Assembly: GCA_000733915.1 (NCBI GenBank)
Contig: JPOM01000001.1
Coordinates: forward strand, 806,001-870,000
DNA: 64,000 bases
Direction: 5' to 3'
Origin: Caulobacteraceae bacterium PMMR1
Lineage (GTDB): Bacteria; Pseudomonadota; Alphaproteobacteria; Caulobacterales; Caulobacteraceae
The notes below the pieces were generated by a model. That model had not been told where the DNA came from. It saw only the letters and a program-made list of their open reading frames with translations, and searched no databases. The translations under genes and the position numbers were made by a program. Each line of letters starts with the position of its first letter. The stretch's first letter is position 1. This document shows positions 53,123 through 60,837 of the stretch, piece after piece.

Positions 53123-53428
53123 ATGGCGGCCTATCTGATCGTAGTGGCCAAGCTGCACGACCGCGAGCGGTTCATCGAGGGCTATGGCAAGGCGGCGGCC
53201 GAGCTTGTAGCCCGTTACGGCGCCCGCTACCTGATCCGCGGCCCAGGCGCGGTCGCGCTCGAGGGCGGCTGGGGCGACGGCGCCTCGGTCGTCATCGAGG
53301 AGTGGCCCGACCGCGAGACCGCAGAGCGCTTCTGGAACAGCCGGGAGTACGCCGAGGTCAAGAAGCTCCGCGAGGGCCTGGCCGACGTGAAGGTCTGGCT
53401 GATCGAGGCGCCGAAGATCGCCGCCTGA
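53123..53428 (+). CDS. DUF1330 family protein
   Basis: A 101-residue ferredoxin-like fold protein (MAAYLIVVAKLHDRERFIEGYG, YLIRGPGAVALEGGW, VVIEEWPDRETAERFWNSREYAEV). DUF1330 proteins resemble dimeric alpha/beta-barrel monooxygenases; no substrate is known. It is divergent from the CoA-transferase gene, with 98 bp between the starts. Confidence 0.92.
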   Translation: MAAYLIVVAKLHDRERFIEGYGKAAAELVARYGARYLIRGPGAVALEGGWGDGASVVIEEWPDRETAERFWNSREYAEVKKLREGLADVKVWLIEAPKIAA

Positions 53429-53516
53429 CGCGACGCCGCCGGGCCAAGCGGGAGGGCCGGCGCCCGCCAGCCCTTCCCATGCGCGGGGCGCCTCAGAGCA
53501 ACAGCCAGCCGTGGCT

Positions 53517-53948
53517 TTAGTGCAGCTGACCGGGCGCGATGTGGTCCAGCGTGACGACGTCCCAGGTTCCCGATCCCTGGGGCGTTCTCCGGCATCAGCC
53601 AGAACGCCGGCCAGAAGCCCTGGCCCGCGGGCAGCTGGGCCCGCATCTCGAAGTCGCCGTAGGTCTGGGCGAAGGAGTGGAAGGTGTTCAGCTCGCCCGA
53701 GATGGAAGTATATTGGCTGCCGGCTAGCGACCTGACATAGGGCGACGACGGCGACGCCGTGATGTTCAGTACGCCGTTATTGATCGTCCAGGGCGTGATG
53801 CCCTTTGTCGGGCCGTAGTTCGGATTGATGTACCATTCTTGCTCGCCGGTCGTCGTGATCGAGAACCACGTCCGTTTGGATCGTTGTATCAGAACTTGGG
53901 TGACCAGGTTCCGTAGGAACCGTTCCATATGCTCAGGGCGTGTCCGTC
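53517..53948 (-). pseudogene. Decayed GH16-family glycosidase fragment
   Basis: Minus-strand remnant of a GH16 glycosidase. It reads DGHALSIWNGSYGTWSPKF, then TGA at 53889-53891 where relatives have Trp, YNDPNG, a lost base, and GEQEWYINPNYG through GDFEMRAQLPAGQGFWPAFW to about residue 140. The catalytic ExDxxE segment is missing; after MPEN the frame changes into GTWDVVTLDHIAPGQLH and a stop. No signal peptide is found. Nonsense, frameshift and a missing catalytic core mean it is not functional. Confidence 0.8.
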
Positions 53949-53993
53949 TAGAAATAGGCGGTCCAGCACGCACAGGGCCGCCGCGCACCCCCG

Positions 53994-54025
53994 CAACGAA
54001 AACGGGGAGCCGCGGGCGGCTCCCC
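53994..54025 (-). terminator. Rho-independent terminator after the autotransporter
   Basis: On the minus strand, GGGGAGCCG (54017-54025 complement), CCCG loop and CGGCTCCCC, followed by GTTTTCGTTG (54003-53994). It follows the autotransporter stop. Confidence 0.85.
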
Positions 54026-54051
54026 TTGGTCAGTTCAGCTGAGGCGGCCGG

Positions 54052-57000
54052 TCAGAACAGGACGCGGATCGTGGCCCGCGCGTCGCCCGCGAGATAGCCG
54101 CTGCGCGCCTCCCCGCCGGCTTCCAGCCCGATCTCGTAGAAGCGGCTGTCCAGCTTCACCTTCGCCCGGGCGATGCCGCCCGTGCCGGTCACGTCGAACG
54201 GCGTGAGTGCGAAGGGCGCGCCTGTGCCCAGCTTCACCGACAGGTTGCCGATGTCGCCGGCGAACACGTCGCGCACGCCAAGCTCGATCTCCGGCCGGAT
54301 CTTGAAGTCGCGCCCGAAAGACGTGCCGATCACCAGGCTGGCGGTGGCGCTGCCTTCGTCGCTGGAGCGGCTGGCGACCGTGTAGTTGAGCCCCGCCGCG
54401 GTTCCGTTCAACGGCGTCTCGGTATAGCCGTCCTCTTCGTAGCGCACATAGTCCAGGCGGACCTGCGGACGCACGCTCCAGCGGCCGTAGCGGCCCTGCC
54501 AGCTCGCGCCGGCGTGCACCGAGGCGTCCCAGCCGTTGCGGTCGGACTTGTTGGACCGGAAGACCGCGGTGGTCGCGTCCGCCGTGGTCGCCGTCGCGCC
54601 GCTGTTCGCCGGCGGCGTGTAGCTGAACTGCCGCTGGCCCTTCAGCCAGACGTAGCCGGCGCCCGCGCGAGCATCGAAGTGGAAGCCCTTCATCTCCCCC
54701 TGCCAATAAAGGCCGGCGTCGAGGGAGGAGACGCTCGTGCGATCGTCGCCGGACACGTCCGGGTTGGTCACGTCGGCTGTGTAGAAGCTCGCGGTGAGGC
54801 CGAAATCGCCGTAGCCGCGGCCGCCGACCTCGAAGCCGCCGATGAAGCCGAAGCCGCCCGCGTGATAGGCCGCCGCGTCGCCGCGGTCGCGCACGATGCC
54901 GAGGGTGAATTCCTGGGCCCAGAGACCGTGGGTTCCCGACGACTGTTCGATCTCCGGCGCCTGGGCGGTCGCGCCGGCGATGGCGCGCGTGGCCTCTGAA
55001 ACGATCTCGAACGCCCCGCCGGAGTAGTCGGGCAGCAGCTGACGATAGACCGACTGGAATCCGGACTGGGTGTATTGGCCGAGCACCGTAGCCTGGATCG
55101 CCGGGTCGTTGCTGAGGCCGGCCAGCACGCCGGACAGGCCCGAAGCCTCGCCGCGGTTCAGCCCCAGCTCGGCGCCCGTCTTCTGGCGCAGGGTCAGATT
55201 GAGCGTCCCGGCCGCGGTGTCGGCGGCCAACGTGCCGGCATAGAGGAAGGGCGCGGCGGTGAGCAGGGCCGAGGCGTTGCCGGCGTAGGAGAGGCTGCCG
55301 GCCTTCACGAGGGTGTAGGTCTGGGTCCCGGTCAGCAGGCTGTTGAACGACAGTCCCACCTGCGAGCCGCTGGCGAAGGTGGCCGCGCCTGCGACCTGGA
55401 GCTGAGCTGAGGTGTTGTTCGCCGGGTCGACGGCGAAGACCAGCAGGCCCTTGGATCCGACCGTCAGGCTCGAGGCGGCGTAGGTCGCCGCATTGGTGTT
55501 GAAGAGCGTGCCGTTGTTGACGTTTACGACGATCCCCGACCCGCCGTAGCGGAACTTGCCGGTGTAGGTCGCGCCGTTGTCGATGGTGAAGGCTCCGCCC
55601 GCGCCGCTGCCGAAATCGAGCGCGCCGGTGATGGAGCCGGCGAGAAGCTGGACCGTGTTCGTGCCCGAGCCCAGCAGAACGTCGCCCAGGATCAGCGGCG
55701 TCGTCGCAGTGGAGCCGGAGGGCGGGCTGGGGTTGGTCTCCTGGCGCAGGGTGACGCCGCTCGTGTTGTGGGACAGGTCGAGCGCGATGGTCCTGCCCGT
55801 GTAGGTCGCCGTGGTCAGGGCCGTATGGGTGGCCCCGATGACGCCCTGGTTCTCCACCGTGGCCAGCTGGCCGCCCAGGTCGGACACCGCGGTGGCGTTG
55901 GCGACGTCGCTGACGACGCTGGCCTGGATCGTGCCGAGGTTGGTCAGGGTCTGAAGCGAGCTGGTCGCGTCGATTGCGACGGCGGTCGCACTGGCCCCAG
56001 TCGGATCGGTGGCGCTGCCCAGCGTACTGTGCAGCTGGGTCGCGATCAGGGTGCCCGTGGTCTCAAGCCGCAGCTCTGGGACCGAGGCGCCCCCCGAGAG
56101 CGCGAGGCCGGTGACCGTGATGCCGGTCTTGTTCTGGTTCGGCCCCGCCGTCGTTCCGACCCCGTTGTAGCCGCTCGCGCTCACGGTCCCCGAGATCCGG
56201 ATGCCGCCGTTGATCGTGGCGTTGGTGACCTGGATCGCCTGGGCGTTCACGCCATCGTAGACGCCCTGCCCGGTGACGTTGCCGGCGATGACGAGACCGT
56301 AGGGCTTGGCGATGGTCCCGAGCGGATTGAACGCCCCGATGGTGATGGGCGAGCCCGCCCCGCCGATCTGGAGCGCCGCGGCGCTGCCGTAGTTGGTGAT
56401 CGTGCCGGTGGTCTGGGCGCTATCGACCGTGCCGTCCTTGTCCGCATCGGTGGTGGTGTCGGTGCTGACCGTGCCGCTGGGGGGGGCGGAGATGAAGATG
56501 CCGCCGGCCACGTTGCCGCCGACGATCACCGCCTGGCCGGACTGCTGGACGTCTTCGGGCGTGTTCTGGATGTTGTTCAGCGCGCTCAGGTTGGTCGGCC
56601 GCGTGGTCGTGCCGTAGCCGGTGTTCGTCACCGACGAGTAGAAGCGCAGAGCGCCGCCGATGTCGCCGCCGAGATTGAGGGCGTTCGACCCGTTGCCCAC
56701 AACCGTCACCGCGCCGTTCAGGCGAATGTCCTTGGTAACCGCGGCGGAGGTTCGGATGCCGGCGCCGGCATCCCCCGTATAGCTGATCGACCCCTTGTTG
56801 ATCAGGTTGCCGGTCAGCTGGCTGTCGATCGCCACCGCATAGGACTGGTTGCCCTTGACCGTGATCACGCCCGTCGTGTCGTTCAGGATGTCGCCCGTAA
56901 AGGCGCCCGGGCCGATCAGGCGCACCCCGAAGCGGGAGTTCGCCGAGGAATCCTTGGCGCCGTAGGGCGCCTCGTAGACGCCGTCGCTGTTCTTGGAATC

Positions 57001-57348
57001 GCTCGGCGTATAGCTCGTCGTGTTGATGATCGAGCCGGTGTTGGTCAGCCCGCCCGTGTTCCCGCCGTTGATCTGGACGGCCGTGGAGCTGTTGACGTCG
57101 GTCAGGGTGATCGTGCCCGCGTTCGACACCGTGTTGGAGCTGTCGATGGTGACGAGCGGCGCGGCGTTCGTCGTCCCGCTGACCGTCACGCCCGAGTTGA
57201 TGACCACATCGTCGGGCTTGCCGCCGTTCGCAGTAGAGGTCGCGATGGGCGTCGTGCGGTTGGCGGAGACGGTGGTCGTGGCCGACGCCTCGCCGGCGGC
57301 GAAGCATAGGGGCGCGAGCGCGACGGCGGCGATCAGGGAATGACGCAT
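54052..57348 (-). CDS. Autotransporter outer-membrane beta-barrel protein
   Basis: A 1098-residue type V secreted protein. The signal peptide MRHSLIAAVALAPLCFAAGEASA is followed by a passenger of ~780 residues with many G/N/T-rich beta-helix-like segments (NAGTITLTDVNS, NKGSISYTGDAGAG, NLGTIQASVV). The C-terminal ~290 residues form the translocator barrel (HGLWAQEFTLGIVRD, FHFDARAGAGYVWLKG, WQGRYGRWSVRPQVRLDYVRYEE) with a terminal aromatic strand ending RVLF. No protease or adhesin motif is recognised. A terminator follows. Confidence 0.93.
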   Translation of the reverse strand: MRHSLIAAVALAPLCFAAGEASATTTVSANRTTPIATSTANGGKPDDVVINSGVTVSGTTNAAPLVTIDSSNTVSNAGTITLTDVNSSTAVQINGGNTGGLTNTGSIINTTSYTPSDSKNSDGVYEAPYGAKDSSANSRFGVRLIGPGAFTGDILNDTTGVITVKGNQSYAVAIDSQLTGNLINKGSISYTGDAGAGIRTSAAVTKDIRLNGAVTVVGNGSNALNLGGDIGGALRFYSSVTNTGYGTTTRPTNLSALNNIQNTPEDVQQSGQAVIVGGNVAGGIFISAPPSGTVSTDTTTDADKDGTVDSAQTTGTITNYGSAAALQIGGAGSPITIGAFNPLGTIAKPYGLVIAGNVTGQGVYDGVNAQAIQVTNATINGGIRISGTVSASGYNGVGTTAGPNQNKTGITVTGLALSGGASVPELRLETTGTLIATQLHSTLGSATDPTGASATAVAIDATSSLQTLTNLGTIQASVVSDVANATAVSDLGGQLATVENQGVIGATHTALTTATYTGRTIALDLSHNTSGVTLRQETNPSPPSGSTATTPLILGDVLLGSGTNTVQLLAGSITGALDFGSGAGGAFTIDNGATYTGKFRYGGSGIVVNVNNGTLFNTNAATYAASSLTVGSKGLLVFAVDPANNTSAQLQVAGAATFASGSQVGLSFNSLLTGTQTYTLVKAGSLSYAGNASALLTAAPFLYAGTLAADTAAGTLNLTLRQKTGAELGLNRGEASGLSGVLAGLSNDPAIQATVLGQYTQSGFQSVYRQLLPDYSGGAFEIVSEATRAIAGATAQAPEIEQSSGTHGLWAQEFTLGIVRDRGDAAAYHAGGFGFIGGFEVGGRGYGDFGLTASFYTADVTNPDVSGDDRTSVSSLDAGLYWQGEMKGFHFDARAGAGYVWLKGQRQFSYTPPANSGATATTADATTAVFRSNKSDRNGWDASVHAGASWQGRYGRWSVRPQVRLDYVRYEEDGYTETPLNGTAAGLNYTVASRSSDEGSATASLVIGTSFGRDFKIRPEIELGVRDVFAGDIGNLSVKLGTGAPFALTPFDVTGTGGIARAKVKLDSRFYEIGLEAGGEARSGYLAGDARATIRVLF

Positions 57349-57561
57349 AAGAAGGCGGGTCCGGGTCCTCTGGGGCCGCAGGCCGAAAAACGCATGGCGC
57401 TTTCCGCCCTGAACTGCCGATCGATGTCGCAACGGTCCAGCCCCCGTCCGAAGCGCTAACCCGACCGCGCGCCGGACGCAAGGTCGCGCTGGGTCGCGCC
57501 CGATTGCCCCGGCTCTGAAAGCGTCGCAGTCTGCCCCCGAACGGACGGGAGAGGAGCGGGC

Positions 57562-57882
57562 ATGATCGTCACCACGACCGAGGGCGTCGCGGGCTATCGC
57601 GTGCTGGAGGTGAAAGGCCAGGTGTTCGGGGTCACGGTGCGCAGCCGAGGCATCGGCGGCAACATCGTCGCCTCCCTGCGCTCGCTGGTGGGCGGCGAAA
57701 TCCACGAATACACCGCCCTGCTCGAGGAGGCGCGCCGCCACGCCATCGACCGCATGGTCCAGAACGCCACCGCCATGGGCGCGAACGCCGTCGTCATGAT
57801 GCGCTTCGACTCCTCCGAGATCGGTGAGATCATGAGCGAGATCGTGGCCTACGGCACCGCCGTGGTGCTCGACCGCGCGTGA
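57562..57882 (+). CDS. YbjQ family (UPF0145) protein
   Basis: A 106-residue heavy-metal-binding-fold protein with MIVTTTEGVAGYRVLEVKG, IASLRSLVGGEIHEYTALLEEAR and ANAVVMMRFDSSEIG, typical of YbjQ. Such proteins form pentamers; the function is unknown. It overlaps the next gene by 4 bp (GTGA). Confidence 0.95.
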   Translation: MIVTTTEGVAGYRVLEVKGQVFGVTVRSRGIGGNIVASLRSLVGGEIHEYTALLEEARRHAIDRMVQNATAMGANAVVMMRFDSSEIGEIMSEIVAYGTAVVLDRA

Positions 57883-58184
57883 GGGCGAGCGGCGTGCGCG
57901 GCGTGCTGATCGCTCTCGGCCTTGCGGTCCTCGGCCTGACCGCGGGCCTGCTGCTGATCGGCCTGGTGCTGCCCGGGGTCGTCGCGACGGCGCTCTATGC
58001 GGCGGTCCTGGTCGTCGCCCTGCTGATCGAGCGGTTCCGCTACAAGCGCGTGCTGTCCACGCCGCCCAAGGGCCCGGGCTGGGAGCGCACCGAAGAGCGG
58101 TTCGTCGACCCGGAGAGCGGCCGCACCCTCACCGTCTGGTGGCGGCCCGCGAGCGGCGAGCGCGCCTATGTGGCCGAGGGCTGA
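57879..58184 (+). CDS. Small membrane protein coupled to the YbjQ gene
   Basis: A 101-residue protein with two membrane helices (~8-50: VLIALGLAVLGLTAGLLLIGLVL and VVATALYAAVLVVALLI) and a C-terminal soluble segment with GRTLTVWWRPASGERAYV. I recognise no family. The GTGA overlap with ybjQ supports translation of both. Confidence 0.8.
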   Translation: MRASGVRGVLIALGLAVLGLTAGLLLIGLVLPGVVATALYAAVLVVALLIERFRYKRVLSTPPKGPGWERTEERFVDPESGRTLTVWWRPASGERAYVAEG

Positions 58185-58322
58185 GGCGCGTCCCTGAGGG
58201 TAGCGGCGTCGAACCCTGGCCTGCGCCCCGCGTTCGTTCCGTCAAGGGTAGGCGCGGAGGCCGAGCGCTTGGACGTCCTCACAGCCGTGTTCGGGCCGTA
58301 AGTCCCGAGCGCGCACCTCAGC

Positions 58323-58514
58323 GTGTTGCAGGAGTGCGCCCGAACGGCCCTAGTCATCGCCTACGGGCTGGGGCTGGTGCGGCTGGCCGGACGGCGCGTC
58401 TTCGGCGAGGCGGACCTGGCGGAGGCCGCGCGCGGCGCAGGCCTCGATCGTCCAGAGAAGGCGCGCAAGCTCGTGCCAGAGCCCAGCGGCAAGATCAGCG
58501 TGCTGAAGCCCTGA
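58323..58514 (+). pseudogene. DUF421 (YetF-like) remnant
   Basis: A 63-residue frame with a GTG start. ARTALVIAYGLGLVRLAGRRVFG matches the first helix and RxxGRR motif of DUF421 membrane proteins, while EADLAEAARGAGLDRPEKARKLVPEPSGKISVLKP matches their C-terminal domain (typically EEDLLEAAR...AVLEPSGKISVI). The helices and most of the cytoplasmic domain that normally lie between (over 100 residues) are absent. It is an in-frame internal deletion relic, or a collapsed assembly. Function is unlikely. Confidence 0.65.
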
Positions 58515-58520
58515 GTCGGT

Positions 58521-60230
58521 TCAAAGGTCGAGGCCGCCCTCGATCTTCGGCGCGGGCGCGCCCCGCCGGAACAGGCCCCGGACCTCGGCCAGGCTCACGC
58601 CTCCGCAGAGCAGGAGCAGGGCGGGATAGAGCACGGCGGCGGCGGCGGTCACGGCCAGGACGCCGATCTCCTTGGCGTGGCGGGTGAAGGCGAGGGGCGC
58701 CTCGATCTGGGGGCGGTACATCTGGGCGCCCAGCAGTAGCACCGCCAGGATCGCCACCGCCAGGCCGATCCGCACCAGGCGCGACAAGGTCCGAGGGGTC
58801 GGCCGGTAAAGGTTCTTGCGCCCGAGCGCGGCGAGCATCTGCGCGACGTTGACCCAGGCGGCGATGGCGGTGGCAGCCGCGATGCCCGGCGCGCCGAAGA
58901 GGTAGAACAGGCCTATGCCCGCCACGATGTTGATGCCGACCGACACCAGCGAGAACCGCATCGGCGAGCGCGTGTCCTGACGGGCGAAGAAGGCGGGCTG
59001 CAGCACCTGGCGCAGCACGAAGGCCGGCACCGCCCAGCCGTAATGGAAGAGTACGTTGGCCGTCGCGTGGGCGTCGTAGAGGGTGAAGGCGCCCCGCCGC
59101 CACAGCCCATCGATCAGGTAGAAGGGCATGGCCATCAGCGCCGCCGCGGCGGGCAGGCTCAGCGCCAGGGACAGCAGGACCGCCTGGTCGGTCGCGTCCT
59201 GAGCCTCCGCATCGCGTCCGGCGTGCACCGCGCGGCTCAGCTGGGGCAGCAGCGCCACCCCGATCGCCACCCCCACCAGCGACAGCGGCAGCCAGTAGAG
59301 GCGGTCCGCATAGGCCAGCCAGGTGCGCGCGCCGTTGACCTGGCTCGCCAGCACGCCTGAGACGAAGAGGTTGATCTGGGTGGCGCTCGCCGCCACCGTG
59401 CCGGGCAGGGCGAGCTTCAAGAGCTGCTTGATCTCGGGCGTCAGGCGGGGAAGCCGGAACAGGATCCGCACCCCCGAACGCCTGAGCCCCCACCAGACCA
59501 GCCCCGACTGCGCCACGCCCGCCGCCAGCACCCCGAGGCTGCCCGCGAACGCCGCCGGGACCGCCGCATGCTGGGTCAAGACAGGGATCAGGGTGCAGAT
59601 GTTCAGCAAGGAGAACGCCGCTGCGGTCGCGATGAACCGGCCCCGCGCCTGCAGCACCCCGGACAGGTGGGCGAAAATCGCCATCAGCGGCAGGTAGGGC
59701 ATCATGATCTGGGTCAGCACGACCGCGAGGCGGAACTTCTCCGGAGTCTTGGCGAAGCCCGGTGCGATCAGGAACATCAGCCAGGGCATGGCCACTTCGC
59801 AGATCAGCACCACGACCAGGGCGCCGAAGAGCAAGGTGGCCATGGCGTCGGTGGCGAGCTCGTCGGCCTTCTCCTCGCCCTCCCGCTCCAGCGCCTTGGC
59901 GTAGGCGGGCACGAAGGCGGTGGCGAAGGCGCCCTCCGCGAAGATGCGCCGGAAGAGGTTGGGGAAGGCGAAGGCGGTGTTGTAGGCGTCCGCGGCGATG
60001 GTCGCGCTCGCGCCCATGACGTTGGAGAGCACGAGGTCGCGCGCCAGGCCCAGCACCCGGCTGACCATGGTCAGGCCGGAGTAGATCATCGAGGAGCGCA
60101 TCACGCCTGCACGGCGCCGGGGCGGGGCGGCGGCGGGAATGGCCTGGCCGAGGTCCAGCGGATCGCGCAGGGGCGGCGCCTCGACGGCGGGCGCATCGGC
60201 GGTCGGCGGCGGCGAGGGGGGCTGGCTCAC
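58521..60230 (-). CDS. murJ: Lipid II flippase MurJ (MviN)
   Basis: A 569-residue membrane protein that exports lipid II for peptidoglycan synthesis. The GTG start (VSQPPSPPPTADAPAV) gives a short cytoplasmic N-terminus; the first helix starts at SMIYSGLTMVSRVLGLARD. Conserved segments are ADAYNTAFAFPNLFRRIFAEGAF, MPYLPLMAIFAHLSGVLQARGRF and RQDTRSPMRFSLVSVGINI, with ~14 helices in all. Its start is divergent from the DUF1236 gene at 60361. Confidence 0.97.
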   Translation of the reverse strand: MSQPPSPPPTADAPAVEAPPLRDPLDLGQAIPAAAPPRRRAGVMRSSMIYSGLTMVSRVLGLARDLVLSNVMGASATIAADAYNTAFAFPNLFRRIFAEGAFATAFVPAYAKALEREGEEKADELATDAMATLLFGALVVVLICEVAMPWLMFLIAPGFAKTPEKFRLAVVLTQIMMPYLPLMAIFAHLSGVLQARGRFIATAAAFSLLNICTLIPVLTQHAAVPAAFAGSLGVLAAGVAQSGLVWWGLRRSGVRILFRLPRLTPEIKQLLKLALPGTVAASATQINLFVSGVLASQVNGARTWLAYADRLYWLPLSLVGVAIGVALLPQLSRAVHAGRDAEAQDATDQAVLLSLALSLPAAAALMAMPFYLIDGLWRRGAFTLYDAHATANVLFHYGWAVPAFVLRQVLQPAFFARQDTRSPMRFSLVSVGINIVAGIGLFYLFGAPGIAAATAIAAWVNVAQMLAALGRKNLYRPTPRTLSRLVRIGLAVAILAVLLLGAQMYRPQIEAPLAFTRHAKEIGVLAVTAAAAVLYPALLLLCGGVSLAEVRGLFRRGAPAPKIEGGLDL

Positions 60231-60360
60231 ATGGCGGGCGGTAGAGGCGGCCCTGGCGCGGGTCAAGGCGGCGGGTTGCGCGCCACCCGCGGACGTTCCT
60301 GGGCGCGGCGGGTGAGGGGCGCACAAAACAGAGTCCGGGGCTCACAAAGGAGAGACTTCG

Positions 60361-60789
60361 ATGCGGACCTTCATGATCGGCCTTGGCGCCGCGGCCCTGA
60401 TGGCCGGGCGGCAATGGCTCAGGAAACCACCACCACCACTGTGACGACCAAGAAGCCGAGCGCCGGGGGCCGGCGTGGGCGTGCTCGGCGGGGCGGCCGC
60501 CGGCGCTGTCGTCGGCAGGTCGGTCGGCGCCGTCGTGGGCGCCGTCGTGGGCGGCGTGGCCGGTGCGGCCGTCGCTCCGCCGGCGGACGTGAAGACCTAC
60601 ATGCGCACCCAGACCGTCGCCCCGGTACCTTACGAGGGCAGCATCGCCGTGGGCCAGACCCTGCCCGACAGCGTGACGGTGTACGAGGCGCCTCGCTACG
60701 ATCGCTACGACTGGACCTACGTCAACGGCCAGCGGCTGCTGATCGACCACCGTAACCGCAAGATCATCGCGGTCATCAACGACCCATAA
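60361..60789 (+). CDS. DUF1236 domain protein, two compensating indels as read
   Basis: A periplasmic-type protein of 142 residues if two indels are corrected. MRTFMIGLGAAALMAG is a signal peptide. One G is missing at 60406-60408, moving the frame to AMAQETTTTTVTTKKPSAG, and one extra G at 60465-60469 returns it. Without correction a TGA at 60442-60444 stops it. The C-terminus (VTVYEAPRYDRYDWTYVNGQRLLIDHRNRKIIAVIN) is DUF1236. GVLGGAAAGAVVGRSVGAVVGAVVGG is a Gly/Val repeat. Function unknown. Confidence 0.75.
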
Positions 60790-60837
60790 GAGCTAGGCGC
60801 ACGCCCACGCCGCGACACCCGTAGGTGACCTGCGAGC

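Noticed and set aside
53429-54051. Mobile element insertion as cause of the GH16 decay
   Set aside because: No transposase, inverted repeat pair or target duplication is visible around the fragment.
55768-57309. A 513-codon frame antisense to the autotransporter passenger
   Set aside because: It is the complement of the G/T-rich repeat passenger and has no family features, while the sense protein has a signal peptide and barrel.
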